Shown here: piece after piece, positions 1 to 5,603 of the stretch
Layout of the letters: each line of letters opens with the position of its first letter
Position numbering within the stretch: the stretch's first letter is position 1
Program-made: the position numbers and the translations under genes
Assembly: GCA_938021455.1 (NCBI GenBank)
Contig: CALIGP010000014.1
Location: forward strand, 1-5,603
Direction: 5' to 3'
DNA length: 5,603 nt
From: an uncultured Lewinella sp.
Lineage (GTDB): Bacteria > Bacteroidota > Bacteroidia > Chitinophagales > Saprospiraceae
The notes under the pieces: generated by a model
What the model was told of the DNA's origin: nothing
Seen by the model: the letters and a program-made list of their open reading frames with translations, nothing else
Databases searched by the model: none

Positions 1-1
1 T

Positions 2-2563
2 TGTGGCTGGTTGATGAAGTATCCCTCCATCCGACCAGCTGTTTCGATCGCCCTGTATCTCTGGGTCGCCATTTTTGGTGTACTGGCCGCCAGCCAGTTT
101 TGGATGATGGCGAGCTTTGTCTTCGACGTCCGTCAATCCAAACGCCTGTTTGGACTCATCGGTGCTGGTGCCATTGCGGGAGGTATTGCCGGTGGATACG
201 TCACTAACCTGTTTGTTCAGGACATTGGAGCAAGGAACCTGATGCTCATCGCCGCTCTGCTACTATTTCCCTGCATTGGGCTTACGGCTTTCATCTGGAG
301 GCGCTACGTGAGCCGCACCCGAAGTAAGGTGAGCCGCAAAAAGAAGTCTGCCGAAGAATTTAAGGCACCTCACCGCTTGATTCTGGAGAGTAAGCACCTG
401 CTACTCATGTGCGCCATCATCGCGGTAAGCGTAACCGTCGCTAAGCTGGTGGACTATCAGTTCAGTGCCCTTGCAGCCGTTCGCTACGGCAGTCAGGAGC
501 GACTAGCCGCTTTTTTTGGCTTTTGGTATTCGACCTTCAATATCATCGCCCTGTTGATCCAGTTGTTGCTTACGCAGCGTATTGTCCGTCTGTTTGGAGT
601 AAGTGGAGCCTTACTCTTTTTACCGCTGGGCCTGGGCCTTGGAGCGGTGGTTATGCTGTTTTTACCGGGGCTGGGCGCGGCTACTTTCAGCCGGGCAACG
701 GATGGTAGTTTGAAGCAAAGCCTGACACGAGCTTCCTCCGAGATGCTGTTCCTGCCGGTGGACTCGGAAACTAAAAAACGAGTGAAGACTTACATCGATG
801 TCTTTATCGACAGTGCCGCTGGTGGGCTGGGCGGACTGATCTTAATCCTGCTCACCCAGATAGCCGGGTTTTCGGCGGCGAGTATTAGTTGGGTGGTCAT
901 CCTGTTTACGGTGATCTGGTTGGTCTGTGTATTGATGATCCGTGAAGAGTATATGGATGCTTTTCGGGACCAGCTATCACATCTACAGCCCCGCGAGAAG
1001 CGAAACCGGATGAAAAGTACACACAAGCAGGTCTTGGCCGGTTTTTTGCAAGTATTAAAGGATGGAAAGATGACCTCTCAGGAGCGTCAATTACTCTACG
1101 TGCTGGAACGATCGGATAATCTGGCGGATGCTTCTTTGCGCACTCCGGTACGTAAGTTGTTAAAGCACCCTTCCGCAAATGTCCGCGCCCGAGCTTTACG
1201 GAGCTTGTATCTGCAGCCAGGAGCGGATCTGGTGTCCGAAGTATCCTCCCTGATCAACGATGACAACCCACAGGTACGTGCAGCGGCTTTTGACTATCTT
1301 TTTTCCCGGCCGGAGTCCAGCGTACGGGGTATTTTAAATCGATGCCTGGAGGAAAAGTCGGTCAAACTCGCCGGTCCGGCATTGGTGAGCCTTGCAACGG
1401 AAACATCGGGTAATGAAGTCAGCCGTGATCGCTGGGATGTTGCTCAGCGACTACGCGCAAGGATTCGATCCATGCGAAGCATGCCAGCAGAGCAGCGGCG
1501 GGAATGGGCAGAGTTTGTGTTAAGAGCCTGCGGCCGGGCGCAATCTGCCTCCGCTCGAAGCTTCATCTTGTCTTGCCTTATTGACGATGACCCGGTCGTG
1601 GCCAAGTACGCCGTCCTCTCCGCCGGAGAGTATCAGCACGAAGAATTTATTCGCCCTCTTTTGCAGCTCATCACGGAACCTAAATTACGGAAACAGGTAG
1701 AGCAGGCCTTGGTACAGTATGGTCCTGGTCTGACGGCCGTTTTGCCAGAATTAATTCGCTCCGGCGAAATTTCCGTTCAGGAGCTTCGCCGATTACCGGC
1801 CGTTTTAGGACAACTGGATAGCCGCGCCTCCGTTGACCTGCTTATCGGCTGTATTGAGCGCTATGCACCACTTGACTATGAAACGCGTCTGCAGGCTATT
1901 CGGGGCCTTAATGTACTTCGCCGAGATTTTCCTAATCGAATTCTACCGGCTAAGACCATTTATCGGATGTTGATGAAAGAGGCCGAAGCTTATGAAAGCC
2001 TGCAGGTAAGGCTCAATGTGCAAAATATCCTTTTGACCATCACCACCAACGAAGAGGAGATGGATTACCGGGAGGGATATGCCAACCTTTTGCGCCAGCG
2101 TATGGCGGGTACCTTTGAACGACTAATGAGGCTGTTGGGGTTACGATATCCGCCATCAGATATAGTTCCCGTTCACCGGGCCCTGACCAAAGGAACCGTT
2201 GAGGAGCAAATCAGCGCCATCGAGTTTCTGGACAACTTGCTGGAAAGCTCCGTTAAGCGGAGCCTGATTCCAATACTGGAGGCCCGGCAACGGCAGATAT
2301 CAGAAGCTCAACAGCCTATTCTTCCAACTCGGGATTCCATGGAAGTACTGCGTCGTCGGGAGTTTGAATCTTTGAAGCAAAGTATGGAGGGCCATGATCG
2401 CCGCCTTCAACTATCCGCACTAAAGTTGATGGGCCGGCTTAGGAACCGGGACTACCTACCGCTGCTAAAGGCGTATGCCGTAGCGGAAGACTTGTCTCCA
2501 CGGCTCCGCGCGGTCGCGCGGGAGAGTTACCAGTTGTTGGAAGGGAGGGAGATAAAGCAGTAG
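2..2563 (+). CDS. ATP/ADP-translocase-like (NTT/MFS) membrane protein fused to HEAT repeats, 5'-truncated by the window edge
   Basis: The frame is open to the left edge, and the first visible residues already run into a membrane helix, so the true start lies outside the window. Residues below are counted from the TTG at position 11. Residues 11-310 hold about eight hydrophobic segments (roughly 11-33, 47-68, 76-96, 130-156, 165-187, 201-221, 263-287, 291-310). The complete NTT/MFS domain has about twelve, so around four are missing. NTT-like landmarks are FDVRQSKRLFGLIGAG near residue 38 and SEMLFLPVDSETKKRVKTYID near 243. After a basic linker (about 310-340), residues 340-845 are soluble and alpha-helical. 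They contain recurring HEAT-type units such as HPSANVRARALRSL, DDNPQVRAAAFDYL and DLSPRLRAVARESY. Known family: NTT proteins exchange nucleotides in intracellular bacteria and plastids, but HEAT-fused members occur in free-living bacteria and their substrate is unclear. I infer a membrane transporter or sensor with a cytoplasmic protein-binding scaffold. Nucleotide transport is not shown. The gene ends in TAG and converges on the isomerase gene. Confidence 0.8.
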   Translation, partial: CGWLMKYPSIRPAVSIALYLWVAIFGVLAASQFWMMASFVFDVRQSKRLFGLIGAGAIAGGIAGGYVTNLFVQDIGARNLMLIAALLLFPCIGLTAFIWRRYVSRTRSKVSRKKKSAEEFKAPHRLILESKHLLLMCAIIAVSVTVAKLVDYQFSALAAVRYGSQERLAAFFGFWYSTFNIIALLIQLLLTQRIVRLFGVSGALLFLPLGLGLGAVVMLFLPGLGAATFSRATDGSLKQSLTRASSEMLFLPVDSETKKRVKTYIDVFIDSAAGGLGGLILILLTQIAGFSAASISWVVILFTVIWLVCVLMIREEYMDAFRDQLSHLQPREKRNRMKSTHKQVLAGFLQVLKDGKMTSQERQLLYVLERSDNLADASLRTPVRKLLKHPSANVRARALRSLYLQPGADLVSEVSSLINDDNPQVRAAAFDYLFSRPESSVRGILNRCLEEKSVKLAGPALVSLATETSGNEVSRDRWDVAQRLRARIRSMRSMPAEQRREWAEFVLRACGRAQSASARSFILSCLIDDDPVVAKYAVLSAGEYQHEEFIRPLLQLITEPKLRKQVEQALVQYGPGLTAVLPELIRSGEISVQELRRLPAVLGQLDSRASVDLLIGCIERYAPLDYETRLQAIRGLNVLRRDFPNRILPAKTIYRMLMKEAEAYESLQVRLNVQNILLTITTNEEEMDYREGYANLLRQRMAGTFERLMRLLGLRYPPSDIVPVHRALTKGTVEEQISAIEFLDNLLESSVKRSLIPILEARQRQISEAQQPILPTRDSMEVLRRREFESLKQSMEGHDRRLQLSALKLMGRLRNRDYLPLLKAYAVAEDLSPRLRAVARESYQLLEGREIKQ

Positions 2564-2565
2564 CG

Positions 2566-2623
2566 CAGGTTGCATGTTTCAAGTTGCAGGGAGGGCAACC
2601 TGCAACCTGCAAGCTGTAACCTG
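2566..2623. terminator. Long imperfect hairpin between convergent genes (terminator-like)
   Basis: The 25-nt arm 2566-2590 pairs with 2599-2623 around an 8-nt loop (2591-2598). By hand I count 20 Watson-Crick pairs plus one G-U pair. The loop-proximal 8 bp (GTTGCAGG with CCTGCAAC) are perfect. The left arm starts two bases after the TAG of the transporter-HEAT gene. No U-tract follows on the plus strand, so it is not a classical intrinsic terminator. Its place between convergent genes suggests it could slow or end transcription from both sides, which is inference. The arms are inverted copies of the heptamer repeat next to it, so the structure may simply be a by-product of repeat growth. Confidence 0.45.
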
Positions 2624-2670
2624 CAACCTGTAACCTGCAACCTGCACCCTGTAACCTGCAACCCGCACCC
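2597..2670. repeat. Heptamer tandem repeat, consensus AACCTGY, about 10 units
   Basis: Ten consecutive 7-bp units run from 2597 to 2666: AACCTGC, AACCTGC, AAGCTGT, AACCTGC, AACCTGT, AACCTGC, AACCTGC, ACCCTGT, AACCTGC and AACCCGC. A decayed remnant (ACCC) follows to 2670. Six units are exact AACCTGC, one more is AACCTGT, and the seventh base alternates between C and T in places. The array ends directly against the stop codon of the minus-strand isomerase gene (complement of 2671-2673). Opposite-orientation units (for example CAGGTTG at 2566) lie just to the left. From memory, repeats of this GCAGGTT type recur in intergenic regions of several Bacteroidota genomes and produce spurious predicted proteins rich in LQVAGCR-like sequence. 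I could not check this here. Confidence 0.85.
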
Positions 2671-3573
2671 CTAAACATCCACCCTCCGGTAAGCGTCCAT
2701 CACCATCATTTCTCCTTCCTTACCATCCTGGCTGTTGCCGTGCTCCATGCCGTATACGCCCCGGAAGCCTTTATTGTGAATGTGAGCCAGTACGTTAGCG
2801 TAGTTGATTTCTCCCGTTCCGGGTTCTTTGCGGCCGGGGTTATCGCCGATTTGGTAGTAGGCAATCTCGTCCCAGGCAGCATCAATGTTGGGGATGAGGT
2901 TTCCTTCTTGAATTTGCTGATGGTAGATGTCGAATAATATCTTACAGGCTGGGCTGTCCACGGCTTTACACAGGGCATAGGCCTGAGCGGCTTTGGTCAG
3001 GAACAGGCCGGGGTGGTTCCGGTAGTTGAGCGGTTCCAGGACGATGGTGAGGTCATGCGGCTCCAGAATGGCGGCTCCCTGCTTAAGGGTTTCGGTAACG
3101 TTGGCAAACTGGTACATGGGCTCCAGGCGCATCTCTACGAAGCCGGGTACTACGGTCATCCATTTGGCATTACAGCGTTTGGCTATCTCGACCGAGGCCT
3201 GAATGTCCTTCAGGAATTCATCCCGATGTTCGCCGGCTCCCTTGGTGAGGGTAGGTTCTTTCCAGTTGATTTTATTAGCCACAAAGACGCCCATGGTCAT
3301 GTCGTGTTTGGCCAGTAGTTCACCGATCTCGGCTTGCAGAGCTGGCTCACGTTTGGGCATGTTGTTGTCTTCCCAGGCGGTGAAACCATGATCTGCCGCC
3401 CAGCGGATCTGATCCAGGATGTCTTTCCCAGCATGCGCTTTGAACATTCCCCCGTGAGGGGCAAAAGCCAGGTTGAATTTCTCTGCGTTCATGTTAGTTT
3501 GGGCTTTACTGGCCAGAGGTGCGGCGGCAAAGGGTAGGGTAGCGGCTAGTTTGATGGCGTTGCGTCGTTGCAT
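2671..3573 (-). CDS. Hydroxypyruvate isomerase-like sugar isomerase (xylose-isomerase-like TIM barrel) with Tat-type signal
   Basis: This 300-residue protein belongs to the xylose-isomerase-like TIM-barrel superfamily and resembles hydroxypyruvate isomerase (Hyi, about 258 residues), which interconverts hydroxypyruvate and tartronate semialdehyde. The extra length is mostly an N-terminal leader: twin arginine R3-R4 in RRNAIK, a hydrophobic alanine-rich stretch, then a possible SKA-Q cleavage site near residue 24. This suggests Tat export of a folded, metal-loaded enzyme to the periplasm. The mature part opens with NLAFAPHGGMF. It carries the expected metal and catalytic motifs: E180 in VLEPLNYR, D215 and H218 in FDIYHQQ, Q241 before the family signature PGRKEPGTGEINY, and E277 in YGMEHG. 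All appear intact, so I expect an active enzyme. The true substrate is open, because this family also contains other sugar and keto-acid isomerases or epimerases. ATG at 3573 is chosen because it starts the signal peptide. The gene lies 38 nt downstream of the deaminase gene, possibly in the same transcript. A weak 5-bp inverted repeat (3588-3592 and 3599-3603) lies in that gap. Confidence 0.88.
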   Translation of the reverse strand: MQRRNAIKLAATLPFAAAPLASKAQTNMNAEKFNLAFAPHGGMFKAHAGKDILDQIRWAADHGFTAWEDNNMPKREPALQAEIGELLAKHDMTMGVFVANKINWKEPTLTKGAGEHRDEFLKDIQASVEIAKRCNAKWMTVVPGFVEMRLEPMYQFANVTETLKQGAAILEPHDLTIVLEPLNYRNHPGLFLTKAAQAYALCKAVDSPACKILFDIYHQQIQEGNLIPNIDAAWDEIAYYQIGDNPGRKEPGTGEINYANVLAHIHNKGFRGVYGMEHGNSQDGKEGEMMVMDAYRRVDV

Positions 3574-3611
3574 GATGTTTCTATTTATGGGTAAGATAAC
3601 CCACTTGGCCC

Positions 3612-4115
3612 TTATTTTTTACCGTGGTGTTTTTCGTGTTTCTCTTTCTTGGAACTAAAGGGGTACTGTTGGAGAAGCTGTATTCCTTCTTGCTCCAATA
3701 CGGGGCCAATGATTTCTATGGCCTGTTTGCCCGTATTAATTAAGTCGGCACAGGCAGGCTTTTGCTTTCCCTTGCTGACGGTTTGTAGGGCTACCTGCCG
3801 TACGCCGAAGACTAGCCTTGATATCCGGGACCAATGAATGGCTCCACTACACATTACGCAGGGTTCTACATTACAGTACAAAGTGTGACCTTCGAGGCTA
3901 ATGAGATTGTTTTCTCGACAATATTCACTGATTAAAATCAACTCCGCATGTGCCGTAGGGTCGGAATACTGAATGCACTTGTCTTTTGTTTGTGCCACGA
4001 TCTCATCTTTGTAAACCAGTATTCCGGCGAACGGGGCAAAACCGTTTTGGGCGGACGCTCTGGCAAGCTCATTTACCCGACGGATGAAGACTTGATCTGT
4101 ACTTAATGACGGCAT
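3612..4115 (-). CDS. Zinc-dependent nucleoside/nucleobase deaminase (COG0590-type CDA fold)
   Basis: This 167-residue protein has the cytidine/deoxycytidylate-deaminase fold. It shows the zinc and catalytic motif H56-A-E58 in DPTAHAEL and the second zinc motif P85-C86-V-M-C89 in NVEPCVMCSGAIHWSRI. H56, C86 and C89 should bind zinc, and E58 should shuttle the proton for hydrolytic deamination. The length suits the family that includes guanine deaminase and TadA, the tRNA adenosine-34 deaminase. DPTAHAE fits both, PCVMC recalls TadA and AIHWSRI recalls guanine deaminase. The C-terminal third (after residue 105) lacks the usual endings of either, so I do not assign a substrate or symbol. The tail is strikingly basic and histidine-rich (KKEKHEKHHGKK), which might bind RNA or metal. 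Expected location is the cytoplasm. ATG at 4115 gives a family-like N-terminus. An ATG at 4156 is out of frame. It sits 63 nt after the exonuclease-like gene and 38 nt before the isomerase gene. Confidence 0.88.
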   Translation of the reverse strand: MPSLSTDQVFIRRVNELARASAQNGFAPFAGILVYKDEIVAQTKDKCIQYSDPTAHAELILISEYCRENNLISLEGHTLYCNVEPCVMCSGAIHWSRISRLVFGVRQVALQTVSKGKQKPACADLINTGKQAIEIIGPVLEQEGIQLLQQYPFSSKKEKHEKHHGKK

Positions 4116-4178
4116 GTTCGAATGAGTCTTGAAAGTTGATGGGTTTCTCTCTTCATGGCGTTAGCCAGGGATAAGGTT

Positions 4179-4880
4179 TCACAAATCTCCAACTACCAAA
4201 TCCCGACCAACGTTCTCCTTCAATTGCTCCTTCAGCTTGAGCCAGAGCTTCCCCGTGATGTAAACATCACCCAGGGGAGCATCTCGGTCTAAGAGCGATA
4301 TCTCGTTCTGTTCTAACAGCGTACCTAATGAATATTTCTCTGACGAAGACCAGTAGCCTGGGGGCTGTATTTGCTTAGCGAGGTCGGCCGTGTCGATGAT
4401 GCGATTTCGGAGCGGCCCGGCCCCCAGTCGCTCCAGAGCACGGTTGATCATCTCCACCTTAGAGCCAATGCGATGGCCCACGATCGCTCGTCTCCCAATA
4501 AAATCCAGCAAGTTTTTCATCAGCTCTTCTTCTTCGCGGTAGTCATCCTGCAGCGAAGCAGAACGGCTTACCTCCTGCGCATCTTTTGGGGCGGGTGTGG
4601 GAGAGAGGGAACCTTCAAAAGGGGCCGTAAGCTGTAGGTCATTGCCCGACATTTGCAGTGCACCGATGCTCAGCAGGCGGTCTTTCTTGACGTTGAGACC
4701 AGTGGTTTTAACATCGATGATGACGAGGGGTAATTCGTCCAGCAGCGTTTCGTCCGCAGGTTTACTTTGCGTCAATTCGAAATAACGATGGTACCATTCG
4801 GGCCAAGCGGGATTTGGTGCATCGGCCTTACTTTTGCCCATGCTCGCTCGAAGCTTGCGTAACCACTTGAAACCTTCCAT
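4179..4880 (-). CDS. DnaQ-like (DEDD) 3'-5' exonuclease-fold protein with degenerate active site, probably a pseudo-enzyme
   Basis: The DnaQ/RNase-T fold is recognisable, but its active site is largely lost. Residues are counted from an upstream ATG at 4994. Motif Exo I reads LVIIDVKTTGLN, followed by DRLLSIGAL: D94 is kept, but the second acidic residue (Glu in DxETTGL) is K96. Exo II reads GHRIGSKVEMINRALE where GHNxxFD is usual, so the Asp is K179 and the Asn is R175. Exo III reads RDAPLGDVYIT where RHxALGDAYIT is usual: the His is D238 and the final D243 is kept. The surrounding framework (INRALE, IIDTADLAK, YSLGTLLEQ) is well preserved and the frame is intact, which argues against random decay. 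I infer a nucleic-acid-binding or regulatory role without normal two-metal nuclease activity. I chose ATG at 4880 (M39, MEGFKWLRKL, 233 residues) because the upstream extension is cysteine-rich, lacks family similarity and overlaps the intergenic palindrome. M52 (4841) is an alternative. It is the first gene of a possible three-gene minus-strand operon and is divergent from ribH. Confidence 0.78.
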   Translation of the reverse strand: MEGFKWLRKLRASMGKSKADAPNPAWPEWYHRYFELTQSKPADETLLDELPLVIIDVKTTGLNVKKDRLLSIGALQMSGNDLQLTAPFEGSLSPTPAPKDAQEVSRSASLQDDYREEEELMKNLLDFIGRRAIVGHRIGSKVEMINRALERLGAGPLRNRIIDTADLAKQIQPPGYWSSSEKYSLGTLLEQNEISLLDRDAPLGDVYITGKLWLKLKEQLKENVGRDLVVGDL

Positions 4881-4906
4881 TAGCGTTAAAAAAAAACTAT
4901 CGTTGA

Positions 4907-4920
4907 CAGAATTGATTCTG
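4907..4920. promoter_or_regulatory. 14-bp palindrome in the divergent intergenic region (possible operator)
   Basis: CAGAAT-TG-ATTCTG is a perfect 6-bp inverted repeat with a 2-bp spacer. It lies in the 173-bp gap (4881-5053) between the exonuclease-like gene and ribH. Its size and place would suit a dimeric regulator. On the minus strand it sits upstream of a TAGTTTTT stretch (4899-4892), which is a poor match to the Bacteroidota -7 box TAnnTTTG. I found no well-spaced -33/-7 pair for either gene. A run of nine A (4888-4896) lies between palindrome and start codon. I saw no FMN riboswitch ahead of ribH. The palindrome could occur by chance. Confidence 0.25.
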
Positions 4921-5053
4921 CCACAATTTAGCCCGATTTGGGCACATATGCAGGTGCAAGGAAAGTTTTTGAAAAGCAAGGTGAGGAAAGGCATCGCTAG
5001 GAATTACAACCAGACTGCCTTCAAAACTGTATTCAAGCCAAAACCTACCAACC

Positions 5054-5572
5054 ATGGCATCTGCCCTAAAGAACCTGAGTACTTACGACGACAGCAACAT
5101 CCCCAACGCCGAGGCTAAGACTTTTGCCATCGTTGTCGCTGACTGGAACCGCGACATCACTCATGCCCTCTACGAGGGCTGCCTGGAGACCCTGAAAAAA
5201 CACGGAGCTTCCGATGAGAATATCCATGTCGTACAGGTACCCGGTAGTTTTGAACTTCCCGCTGCTGCTCGCATCATCGCCGGCCGGGAAAACCCCGATG
5301 TCGTTATCTGTCTTGGCTGCGTCATTAAGGGCGAAACCCAACACGATGAGTACATCAACAATGCAGTAGCTCAGGGCCTCGTTAATCTCAGTATCGCCAC
5401 CGGGCGGCCTTTTATCTTTGGGGTACTCACGCCCAATACCCACCAGCAAGCGCTTGACCGGGCCGGAGGTAAGCACGGTAATAAGGGCGTAGAAGCGGCC
5501 GTAACGGCCCTGCGGATGGCAGAGCTTTATCGCTCGAAGTCGACGTCCAAGAAAGGAATTGGGTTTGGCTAA
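5054..5572 (+). CDS. ribH: 6,7-dimethyl-8-ribityllumazine synthase
   Basis: RibH condenses 5-amino-6-ribitylamino-uracil with 3,4-dihydroxy-2-butanone 4-phosphate to form 6,7-dimethyl-8-ribityllumazine, the penultimate step of riboflavin synthesis, in the cytoplasm. The 172-residue length is slightly above the usual 155-160, through a Bacteroidota-type N-terminal extension (MASALKNLSTYD) and a short basic tail (SKSTSKK). Active-site elements are all present: the aromatic W31-N32 pair, VPGSFELP with E67, the GCVIKGETQHDEY loop with catalytic H97, the PFIFGVLTPNTHQQA strand, and R136 and K140 in DRAGGKHGNKG. I expect an active enzyme that forms an icosahedral or pentameric assembly, as in the family. 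ATG at 5054 is supported by the conserved N-terminus. No Shine-Dalgarno site is seen, as is normal for this phylum. No other riboflavin gene is in the window, so rib genes are probably scattered. It is transcribed away from the exonuclease-like gene and ends just before a hairpin. Confidence 0.97.
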   Translation: MASALKNLSTYDDSNIPNAEAKTFAIVVADWNRDITHALYEGCLETLKKHGASDENIHVVQVPGSFELPAAARIIAGRENPDVVICLGCVIKGETQHDEYINNAVAQGLVNLSIATGRPFIFGVLTPNTHQQALDRAGGKHGNKGVEAAVTALRMAELYRSKSTSKKGIGFG

Positions 5573-5579
5573 GACTGAC

Positions 5580-5600
5580 TTTACGGCTTACGGCCGTAAA
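5580..5600 (+). terminator. Hairpin downstream of ribH, possible intrinsic terminator cut by the window edge
   Basis: TTTACGGC (5580-5587) pairs perfectly with GCCGTAAA (5593-5600) around a 5-nt loop, starting 7 nt after the ribH stop codon. The next bases are CTT and then the window ends, so a U-tract cannot be judged. An overlapping perfect palindrome, TTACGGCCGTAA (5588-5599), could instead pair in DNA or between RNAs. Its place right after the gene makes a terminator the simplest reading. Confidence 0.5.
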
Positions 5601-5603
5601 CTT

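Noticed and set aside
2506..2521. GC-rich palindrome CCGCGCG-GT-CGCGCGG near the end of the HEAT region
   Set aside because: It lies in coding sequence for a normal HEAT helix (RLRAVARE), the 2-nt spacer is too short for an RNA hairpin loop without opening pairs, and no U-tract follows. Probably arginine/alanine codon use.
2439..2678. Minus-strand open frame of 79 codons rich in CRLQVAGY-like repeats
   Set aside because: Its sequence is just the translated heptamer repeat plus antisense of the transporter-HEAT gene. A 7-bp repeat open in a frame readily gives such spurious proteins.
3013..3318. Plus-strand 101-codon open frame opposite the isomerase gene
   Set aside because: It is antisense to a gene with intact catalytic motifs and has no recognisable domain.
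4881..4994. N-terminal extension of the exonuclease-like protein from the ATG at 4994
   Set aside because: The added 38 residues are cysteine-rich, show no family similarity and run through the intergenic palindrome and homopolymer. The start at 4880 is more likely.
4881..5053. FMN riboswitch ahead of ribH
   Set aside because: I looked for the conserved RFN-element segments in the leader and saw none, and the stretch is short for a full element plus expression platform.
5066..5476. Antisense 136-codon open frame opposite ribH
   Set aside because: It lies entirely within a strongly supported ribH gene and resembles no known family, so it is a shadow frame.

Overview
The window (5.6 kb, about half G+C) most likely comes from a free-living member of the Bacteroidota. 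Saprospiria (Lewinella-like) is a guess from recall and was not tested. The best evidence is the lumazine synthase, whose N-terminus (MASALKNLS) and GETQHDEYI active-site region are of the Bacteroidota type. Other hints are the lack of clear Shine-Dalgarno sites, a transporter-HEAT fusion, and a GCAGGTT-type heptamer repeat of a kind I remember from such genomes.

Layout: (1) 2-2563, plus strand: the C-terminal three quarters or so of a large membrane protein, cut by the left window edge. It is an ATP/ADP-translocase-like (NTT/MFS) membrane domain followed by a long cytoplasmic HEAT-repeat region. (2) 2564-2670: a convergent intergenic gap filled by a degenerate 7-bp tandem repeat. Its first part is inverted, so it can form a long imperfect hairpin. 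(3) 4880-2671, minus strand: three co-directional genes with gaps of 63 and 38 nt, possibly one operon. In transcription order they are a DnaQ-fold exonuclease-like protein with most catalytic residues replaced, a zinc nucleoside/tRNA-type deaminase, and a Tat-signal-bearing hydroxypyruvate-isomerase-like TIM barrel. (4) 4881-5053: a 173-bp divergent intergenic region with a 14-bp palindrome. (5) 5054-5572, plus strand: ribH, followed by a terminator-like hairpin at the right edge.

The genes do not form an obvious single pathway. RibH makes the direct precursor of riboflavin. The deaminase and the exonuclease-like protein suggest nucleotide or nucleic-acid housekeeping, and the isomerase suggests exported sugar or hydroxy-acid chemistry. 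I see no CRISPR array, insertion sequence, tRNA, rRNA or phage gene. The points most worth a second look are the probable pseudo-exonuclease, the transporter-HEAT fusion and the self-complementary heptamer repeat. I did not find a convincing new multi-gene system.
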